From contig JAFMOC010000311.1 in NCBI GenBank assembly GCA_019802505.1, positions 205,001 through 269,000 of the forward strand: 64,000 nt of DNA, in the 5' to 3' direction. Below, one piece after another: positions 55,111-64,000 of the stretch (the first letter of the stretch is position 1; every line of letters starts with the position of its first letter). The notes beneath the pieces were generated by a model. It saw only the letters and a list, made by a program, of their open reading frames with translations, made no database searches and was not told the origin of the DNA. The translations under genes were made by a program, and so were the position numbers. The DNA comes from Corydoras sp. C115. Its lineage: Eukaryota; Chordata; Actinopteri; Siluriformes; Callichthyidae.

Positions 55111-58100
55111 AGCACTGACCTCAACCCACTCTGAAATCAACCCACTCTGACCTCAACCCACTCTGAAATCAACCCACTCTGACATCAACACAACTCTGAC
55201 ATCAACACAACTCTGACATCAACATCACTCTGACATCAACACAACTCTGACATCAACATCACTCTGAAATCAACCCACTCTGAAATCAACACCACTCTGA
55301 AATCAACCCACTCTGAAATCAACACCACTCTGAAATCAACCCACTCTGAAATCAACACCACTCTGAAATCAACACAACTCTGACATCAACATCACTCTGA
55401 AATCAACCCACTCTGAAATCAACACCACTCTGAAATCAACCCACTCTGAAATCAACACCACTCTGAAATCAACACAACTCTGACATCAACATCACTCTGA
55501 AATCAACACCACTCTGAAATCAACACAACTCTGAAATCAACCCACTCTGAAATCAACATCACTCTGAAATCAACCCACTCTGAAATCAACACCACTCTTA
55601 CATCAACACAACTCTGACATCAACCCACTCTGAAATCAACCCACTCTTACATCAACACAACTCTGACATCAACCCACTCTGAAATCAACCCACTCTGAAA
55701 TCAACCCACTCTGAAATCAACACCACTCTAAAATCAACCCACTCTGAAATCAACCCCACTCTGAAATCAACCCACTCTGACATCAACCCACTCTGACATC
55801 AACCCACTCTGAAATCAACACCACTCTAAAATCAACCCCACTCTGAAATCAACACCACTCTGAAATCAACACCACTCTGAAATCAACCCACTCTGAAATC
55901 AACCCACTCTGAAATCAACCCACTCTGAAATCAACCCACTCTGAAATCAACACCACTCTGAAATCAACCCACTCTGAAATCAACACCACTCTAAAATCAA
56001 CCCACTCTGAAATCAACACCACTCTGAAATCAACACCACTCTGAAATCAACCCACTCTGAAATCAACCCACTCTGAAATCAACCCACTCTGACATCAACC
56101 CACTCTGACATCAACCCACTCTGACATCAATACCACTGTGACATCAACCCCCTCTGACATCAACCCACTCTGACATCAACCCACTCTGACATCAACCCAC
56201 TCTAAAATCAACCCACTCTAAAATCAACCCACTCTAAAATCAACCCACTCTGACATCAACCCACTCTGACATCAACCCACTCTAAAATCAACCCACTCTA
56301 AAATCAACCCACTCTGACATCAACCCACTCTGACATCAATACCATTCTGACATCAATACCACTCTGACATCAACCCACTCTAAAATCAACCCACTCTAAA
56401 ATCAACCCACTCTGACATCAACCCACTCTGACATCAATACCACACTGACATCAACACCACTCTGAAATCAACCCACTCTGAAATCAACCCACTCTTACAT
56501 CAACACAACTCTGACATCAACCCACTCTGAAATCAACCCACTCTGACATCAACACCACTCTGAAATCAACCCACTCTGACATCAACCCACTCTACAAAAT
56601 CTGACACCCACTCTGACATCAACCCACTCTGAAATCAACCCACTCTGAAATCAACCCACTCTGAAATCAACACCACTCTGAAATCAACCCACTCTGAAAT
56701 CAACCCACTCTGACATCAACCCACTCTGAAATCAACACCACTCTGAAATCAACCCACTCTGAAATCAACACCACTCTAAAATCAACCCACTCTGAAATCA
56801 ACACCACTCTGACATCAACCCACTCTGACATCAACCCACTCTGACATCAATACCACTGTGACATCAACCCCCACTGACATCAACCCACTCTGACATCAAC
56901 CCACTCTGACATCAATACCACTGTGACATCAACCCCCACTGACATCAACCCACTCTGACATCAACCCACTCTGACATCAATACCACTGTGACATCAACCC
57001 CCACTGACATCAACCCACTCTGACATCAACCCACTCTGACATCAACCCACTCTGACATCAATACCACTGTGACATCAACCCCCACTGACATCAACCCACT
57101 CTGACATCAACCCACTCTGACATCAATACCACTGTGACATCAACCCCCACTGACATCAACCCACTCTGACATCAACCCACTCTGACATCAATACCACTGT
57201 GACATCAACCCCCACTGACATCAACCCACTCTGACATCAACCCACTCTGACATCAACCCACTCTGACATCAACCCACTATGACATCAATACCACTGTGAC
57301 ATCAACCCACTCTGACATCAACCCACTCTGACATCAACCCACTCTGACATCAACCCACTCTGACATCAACCCACTCTGACATCAACCCACTCTAAAATCA
57401 ACCCACTCTAAAATCAACCCACTCTGACATCAACCCACTCTGACATCAACCCACTCTGACATCAACCCACTCTAAAATCAACCCACTCTAAAATCAACCC
57501 ACTCTGACATCAACCCACTCTGACATCAATACCACTCTGACATCAATACCACTCTAAAATCAACCCACTCTAAAATCAACCCACTCTAAAATCAACCCAC
57601 TCTAAAATCAACCCACTCTGACATCAACCCACTCTGACATCAACCCACTCTGACATCAACCCACTCTGACATCAATACCACTGTGACATCAACCCCCACT
57701 GACATCAACCCACTCTGACATCAACCCACTCTGACATCAACCCACTCTAAAATCAACCCACTCTAAAATCAACCCACTCTGACATCAATACCACTCTGAC
57801 ATCAATACCACTCTGACATCAATACCACTCTGACATCAACCCACTCTAAAATCAACCCACTCTAAAATCAACCCACTCTGACATCAACCCACTCTGACAT
57901 CAACCCACTCTGACATCAATACCACTCTGACATCAATACCACTCTAAAATCAACCCACTCTAAAATCAACCCACTCTAAAATCAACCCACTCTGACATCA
58001 ACCCACTCTGACATCAACCCACTCTGACATCAACCCACTCTGACATCAACCCACTCTGATATCAATACCACTGTGACATCAACCCCCACTGACATCAACC

Positions 58101-58268
58101 CACTCTGACATCAACCCACTCTAAAATCAACCCACTCTGACATCAACCCACTCTAAAATCAACCCACTCTGAAATCAATACCACTCTGACATCAACCCAC
58201 TCTGACATCAATACCACTCTGAAATCAATACCACTCTGACATCAACCCACTCTGACATCAACCCACTC
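55105..58268. repeat. 16-bp satellite, about 3.2 kb, roughly 200 units
   Basis: The unit is ACATCAACCCACTCTG with ACATC/AAATC, CCCA/ACCA/TACCA and CTCTG/CTCTA variants. At about 56840-57240 the units form a 63-64-bp higher-order repeat marked by ATCAATACCACTGTG followed by ATCAACCCCCACTG. The left edge grades from CTGACCTCAACCCACTCTGA, a Tc1-like sequence. Confidence 0.95.
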
Positions 58269-58312
58269 TGCACCATTAAGGTGAACTATAAATGAGATTG
58301 AGCCAGATCCTC
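58262..58312 (+). mobile_element. Right part of the Tc1-like copy bordering the satellite
   Basis: GGTGAACTATAAATGAGATT and GAGCCAGATCCTCTGAT align in order with the segment that follows CTGACCTCAACCC in Tc1-like transposase genes, as seen in the fragment at 35115-35160. Confidence 0.5.
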
Positions 58313-58502
58313 TGATACACCATCTCCTAATTTTCTCTTTTGGTTGAACAGATTAACAAATCTGAGTATTGGACATTATATAAATTCATTATGTAAATCA
58401 AATCCCATAAATCCAAATGGAAGCAACATTACATCCTAAAGTTTGATTTTATTCTTACACAGAAGGTTTTAAGTTAAGTGGTCTGATAAATTCTACATAA
58501 AG

Positions 58503-58544
<42 letters not shown>

Positions 58545-58639
58545 GTCTGTCTGATAAAAGCCTGTAGAGCGGGTAATGACAATGCATGTCCATTAGAGGG
58601 CAGCAGAGCATGTATGATGTTTATTGCAGCAGTGTAACA

Positions 58640-58750
58640 CTGTACTGTTGGGTTTTTGAGTTTGGTGGTGACCCACACAGAGTCCTGACCTCAACCCCAT
58701 CCAACATCAGTCTCTGACCTCACAGATGTGATTCTGGATGAAAATATTTC
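58640..58750 (+). mobile_element. Tc1-like fragment
   Basis: TTTGAGTTTGGTGGTGACCC, CAGAGTCCTGACCTCAACCC and AACATCAGTCTCTGACCTCA keep the order of a Tc1-like transposase gene 3' half. This copy has no satellite expansion at the CTGACCTCAACCC point. Confidence 0.6.
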
Positions 58751-60090
58751 TACAAACACTCCATGTTAGCTGAGATGAGTATTTAAATGAGATGATGTTC
58801 CGTGCAGCTGTGGAAGTGGAAGTGGGGTGTTGATGGTGCACACCTGAACGCGTGTGGAAGGTCGTGTCACTGTTTTTAACCTTCAGGTCTGATCTCTCAC
58901 AAGCGCTGAGGCTGTTTGGGAATGTAACAGAGTGCTAATGGATTTTAAAAGCACCCCGCACCACCACCATCACCTCCACCATCACCTCCACCATCACCTC
59001 CATCATACACATGAACACCCCCCCCCCCCATCGCTCCTTGAAGACCTTTGCATTTCCTGTTAGTTACAATACTGAAGGAACAACGAGCTGAGCTTCCTGT
59101 TTCTCAAGCAGCTGAGGAAGGAACCTGCCGTCTGGTCACACGGTGCTGCTCGCTCTGTCTCACTCTCTGTCTCACTCTCTGTCTCACTCTCTGTCTCACT
59201 CTCTGTCTCACTCTCTGTCTCACTATATTATTTGAACTGTTTTATTTTTGTGTTCTGAATTTTTGTGTTTTTTATATTATACATAATTATCTGAGAATAT
59301 AATTTTGAGAAAAAAGGAAACATCTGTATTATTCAGAATAAAATGGTGGCGCTGTTGATGGTGCTGATGTGGTGGTGGTGGTGGTGGTCGTGGTCTGAAC
59401 CTAATCTCTGAAATAAATAAATCTTCTGAGGTGTTCAGACCCCGACACACTTCTCGTTTGCTGTCCACATCCTTTTGAAATGTACCGTCTGTTTGTTCTT
59501 TTTATGAACAGAACCCTGAATGTTTTGGATGACCCCGTTCCTCTCCACTTCCTCTGGACTGGGTGATTGGTATCTTCTCCTCACACCTGGTGTAGGCCCT
59601 GTTCTGGTGGAGGAGCAGAGGTTCACTCGAGCGAGACGCCGTCGCTCAGCCCTCCTGAATCATTTATTGGTCGTAGTTGTGAGGACGACCTCAGAGCAAT
59701 GTTACGAACCTGCGCCGCTGTAAACGCCCTGGACGCTACAGCTCACCACGCACGTCCCAACAATGGAGGTATTTAATATGAGCTACTTGTTTCTAGGCAA
59801 CCAACAAACCAATTGGACTGGTGTTGGATTTCAAGGTCTTTTATAATTAATTGGACATTATGAATAATGAACTGCAGAGAGGAGCTCGTTTACAGTGTGG
59901 AGTACGGTTCCCTACGCACAGACTGGTTTACAGCTTCACATCACCCCAACCACCCGCCCCATGAGCGTGAGTGGTGGTGAAAATGTGCTCCACCTGAGTG
60001 TGAATGAGAGTGAGTGTCAGTGGAGGTTACATTTGCAAAATGTTGTTTTTTTTTTTTCGGTGCCATCTTCATGGACCTCTCACCGTTATC

Positions 60091-60148
60091 ACAGACCCAC
60101 AGTCTGCCCACAGTCTGCCCACAGTCTGCCCACAGTCTGCCCACGCGC
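60091..60148. repeat. 12-bp tandem repeat
   Basis: CACAGTCTGCCC is repeated four to five times and then degenerates (CACGCGCTGCCC). Confidence 0.85.
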
Positions 60149-61002
60149 TGCCCTCACACTATCCATCCACTCCAGCTGAAGAGCAGCCCGGAGCCAGCGT
60201 GCTGCAGCCTGATTGGCTGATCTGTGATTTGGAAGCTGCCGCAGGACGTTTCTGTAATGGCTCTCTTTTTGGTGTCCACCATCTGTGGCCTTTGATATGG
60301 ACACAGCACACAGAAGAGACTGATGCACTTCTCAGAGATTCCAGCAGAGGTCAGCGCTATCGAATTGTTCTCCCACGTGGTTTCTGGTTCTGCAGGAGTT
60401 TGGTGAGCTGGTGAGGTTGCAGATGAGGTGAAGAGCCTTCAACAAATCTCAGAATCTCAGGTTGGTCATGAAATCTAGACACAACAAACATCCCTAAGCT
60501 TCCAGATGTGCACAGATGCTTCACTTCAGTAACTTCAGTAACTTCAGTAAGGTTACTGTTGAAAGGGTCGGTTCTGCCTCCCGCGGCGGAACGTCCGCAT
60601 GCTGCATCATCCAGGTTCCAGATGTTTGGGTCTGACAGGAACATGCTGCTGATGCTTCAGGAAGATTTTCTGATGAACTTTTTCTTTGGTAGAATTTTCC
60701 GTTCAGCACTTTTTCTTTGTAATGAGTTTTAATTCACTCTTTTCTTTTTTACTGTAAAATGAATTTGAATGAAAACCAAACCCACAGAACAAAATCAGCA
60801 GAGCAGAAAACTAAACGCTGAGAAGTCAGCCCCCCTCCCCCCGCAGAGCGTCCACCGTGGGCGCGAGAGCCAGCGCCCTCCGTCCGAACAGGCGCGAGCA
60901 GATTGGGTGTCTGTTCACCATCAGGACTTTCTCTGTTTGCAGATATCTGAGCTGCAGAGGGCGGAGCTTAGGGAACAGGACTCCTCAGTCCCGAGAGCCC
61001 AG

Positions 61003-61071
61003 AGCCACCGGGACCTCAGAGCCACCGGGACCTCAGAGCCACCGGGACCTCAGAGCCACCGGGACCTCAGA
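61003..61071. repeat. 17-bp tandem repeat
   Basis: CAGAGCCACCGGGACCT occurs four times head to tail. Confidence 0.85.
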
Positions 61072-61582
61072 GCTGCTTTCAGACTTCATCAGTAGATGAG
61101 TTGATTCTGATGAACGAGGTCCACAACTTTTTAAATGAAGTGAAGCATCCAGTCTCACTGATGTTCTCATTGAGTCTTACATTAGCACCGGGATAGGCTC
61201 TGGCCCCCGAACCCTAACTGCTCTGAATGAATGGACAGAGGTTCTGACAGAATAGTGTAAATAGTTTTAATAATCTGTGATGGAGCCCCCTGTTGGTGAA
61301 ACGTGAAGGTTCCACAGAGTTGTTGAGAGTTCTTCATCATGGATAAATTAAGGTTAATGTTCTGTGCAGAACGTGTGTGTTTTCTTCTGGTTTGTGCTGT
61401 TGCTATTTTCCTGAAGCTGTATTCAGAGCTGGGGGAACGGGGCTGGGTTTCTACGGTTACCCGGGTTCTGTGATCTGTAATGAAGATCTGCTGGATCTGG
61501 AGATCTGGATGTGTCACCAGGGACTGCAGCATCATCACACATCCACCTCCTGCTGCAGCATCACTCTACCAGCTCTGCTGAG

Positions 61583-61633
<51 letters not shown>

Positions 61634-61750
61634 AGGGGGAAACAGGGGGGTTAAACAGGGAGGCAGTTTAATGACCCTGACATCCCGCATCCTCCATCTG
61701 CTTTCATAACCTATTAATTAGAGCGCTGCTATTCGAGGGGTACGGGCCAG

Positions 61751-61781
<31 letters not shown>

Positions 61782-63959
61782 ACATCTTGATTATGCCTGA
61801 TGGAGGATGAGGGGACAGATCCTCACCCTCACCCCTACGAGGCTGCCGCTCTGCTGTAGAGTAATGAGGAGACGTTGTTCATCAAAATTAAAATCATCAT
61901 ACCATAGAACTATATCACGAGATAATGGTGCACCCTGAAACGATGACCTGTTACTCAGTCTACACTTCATCAGACACCTCCACCTTCCTGCTGCAGAGAC
62001 CTGCTCAGATCTGTCACTGTTTTTAAAATGAAAACGAAGCTCTACCTCCCTGAAAGCAGATCTGTACCCCCACCCCACCCCCACCCCCACTCGCCTTCCT
62101 CATTCTCATGCCACTCAACAGAATGAGACATCTAATGCTGCATCACTGAGTCTCTTAAAGAGATGAATTTTTAATCAGGTCTTAAACAAACTCTGGGTTT
62201 TGGAAGTGTTCTGTCGAGGTCCATGTGGGGTGAAGGTCACGTTTCCACACGGCCTCGGAACACGTCTGACCGGCGCAGGAGACCATCCCCTGATTACTTT
62301 ACTGATCGGTCCTCCTGAGAGGAGCGAGGATGGAGCGCAGAATGGAGGAGAGGATTACAGCGTTCTGTCGGATCAGGAGAACGTTCCGCGGATAATCAGA
62401 GCTCCTGTAGCGCAGTGAGGGTGGATGCTGGCAGAGCTGCGGGGATAGGCTTAAATCCCAGAACCATCCCAGACTACATTTACATTATTTTCTGAGTTTG
62501 TGGGCGGAGTCAGGTGGAGGCAGGTTCATGTTCTGATTTCTTAAGGTTTTCAAATTTTTTTCTTTAAAATATTTCTGGGTTCTGCAGGTACACGACCAAA
62601 AGACTCCACCAGAGGGGGAGGGGTGGCTGAGTGTGGGTGTGTATGTTGGGGGGGGGGGGGGGGGTACCACCAGATTTACCCTGTGCCCTGGAATGGGTTG
62701 GAGTGTTGGAGGATATGGCTGAATAAATAAAGTGGTGGAGGGCATTAGAGGAGTGAGTGAGTGCTGGGAGAGGCCGTAGCGGACAGGGTGTAAACGAAGT
62801 CTGTAAAACTCTCGGGGGGTGACCGCCGGAAACGCCGGGTCCTCGGAGCAATGCCATGGGAAGTGGCCTCACTGTCATTTAGATAAGCGCCACGCAGACG
62901 AGTGTCAGGGTGAGGAACTGGTACACGGTGGTGCTTTCATTTAAAGCTACAGTACAAAAACCTCAAGGTTAGAGTTCCTTTGGGACCTTTGGGAACATGT
63001 GATGTCATAACAGCTCCTGTAGGTGTCCTAATGTTTTTGTTTGTTAGCGCTCGGGTTCGAACTCGATGTGCTGCTGTTTTTTATTTATTATAATGACTTC
63101 CCTCAGAGACGTCACCGGGTCGTGGTGGAATGTAGAAGAACCTCCGATGAGGACCCCGCTCTCCGTCCCTCGAGCGTTTCCCTGTCCTCCGTGGACGTGT
63201 CGGCCGCAAACACGGCAGTAAACATCTCTGTGGCGTTTTGATCCGTGAGAAGAGGAAGGCTTTGATCAGTTTCCTGGAAAACAAGGCACACCTACAGCGC
63301 ACAGAGGACGGCTGCAACTCGAGGTCCTCACAAAAACCAGCCCGCCGTCGCACCCAACGAACAGGACGCTGAGCGGCGTCTCGGCCCGAGGTTCAGGTGC
63401 GAGGCTGACGGTCAGAAGATTAAACGGTACAGATCCAAAAAAAAAAAAGAGAAAGGGCTAGACTTTGATTCTCTGCAGAAGCAGAGACATGTCTGCAAGT
63501 CCTAACCAGTCTGAGCTGCGGCGGATCAAATGTCCAGCGTTCTAAACTTTCCTGATGGTGGAACAGGCGTAAACAAGCCGCTATCTGCTTTCTCCAGACG
63601 TACACACGCACATGCACATCCTCGAGGACAGGAGGATATCCACCAGGATGCGTCCTAATTGAGGAACCACTTGGGAAGCGGCAGGGTCCACACGGCCATG
63701 CCAAGTCTCCATGCTGGTTCTCTGTGTTCTCCACAAACTTCATCTGCTCCTCTCAAAGGGAGAACATACTGGATTGGCTGCCCTGTCAGGAAGTATTTAG
63801 CGTCCCTTTACATGTGGAGTTTGTATGTTCTCCCTGTTTCTCTTTATTTAAATAAAACCTCAAATCCTGAAGTTCAACAACAAATAAAGAATTTACTCTG
63901 AAAGAAAACATCACTAACCTGCGAACAGGAAAGATCAAAGAGGAGGCTAACCCCGCCGT

Positions 63960-63990
<31 letters not shown>

Positions 63991-64000
63991 ATGATGATGA

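Larger units (their letters stand above)
58313..64000. other. Right-hand stretch without recognised genes
   Basis: Besides the Tc1-like fragment at 58640-58750 I see only simple repeats. These are (CT)n at 58506-58553, CTGTCTCACTCT repeats at 59155-59225, CAGTCTGCCCAC repeats at about 60091-60148, a 17-bp CAGAGCCACCGGGACCT repeat (61007-61071), (TG)n at 61585-61631, (CT)n at 61757-61781, poly-G at 62649-62665 and (GAT)n at the right edge. Open frames here lack family resemblance and splice-consistent neighbours. Confidence 0.5.

Noticed and set aside
59048..63353. Several short open frames in the right-hand 5 kb
   Set aside because: All under 140 codons, rich in simple repeats, no family signature and no consistent splice sites.

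Overview
The window is vertebrate nuclear DNA, almost certainly from a teleost fish. Genes are split by GT-AG introns. The protein families and their order match vertebrate loci. The spaces between are filled with (CA)n tracts, L2-type LINEs, tRNA-headed SINEs and Tc1-like transposon debris typical of fish. Tc1/L2/SINE richness would fit an otophysan such as a catfish, but that is a weak inference. There is no bacterial, plasmid or viral content.

Layout. 1-7633: intron or upstream sequence of rgs6, mostly repeats, including a 2.8 kb array of a 30-bp minisatellite. 7634-14281 (+): sixteen exons of rgs6 through its stop codon; the first coding exon(s) are missing from view. 17385-25809 (-): all eleven coding exons of dpf3, convergent with rgs6, with a one-base frameshift in exon 3 and a 1.5 kb G-rich minisatellite in intron 1. 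28155-29173 (-): glrx5, two coding exons. 30-33 kb: two large satellites and an L2 copy carrying a nested SINE. 34.8-44.1 kb: three serpinA1-like genes (+, -, +), each with an HNF1-like element, a TATA-like box and a non-coding first exon. 44.7-54.8 kb (-): three tandem secreted C-type lectin genes. The first two (A, B) are nearly identical double-CTLD genes; the third (C) has decayed to a single-CTLD frame. 55.1-58.3 kb: a 3.2 kb satellite that appears to have grown inside a Tc1-like copy. 58.3-64 kb: no gene recognised.

How it fits together. rgs6-dpf3 is the conserved convergent pair of human 14q24, and glrx5 with the serpinA genes corresponds to human 14q32. rgs6 is a G-protein regulator, dpf3 a BAF chromatin reader, and glrx5 a mitochondrial Fe-S protein. 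The serpins and lectins look like secreted defence or plasma proteins that expand by local duplication. Their target-contacting parts (serpin reactive loop, CTLD1 sugar-site loop) are where copies differ most.

The strongest leads are the cluster of amino-acid-changing differences in one exon of otherwise near-identical lectin copies, the switch of serpin reactive-site residue from Met to Arg in the inverted middle copy, and the satellite seeded in a transposon. Exon borders were set by hand from splice consensus, reading-frame continuity and family knowledge; no alignment program was run.
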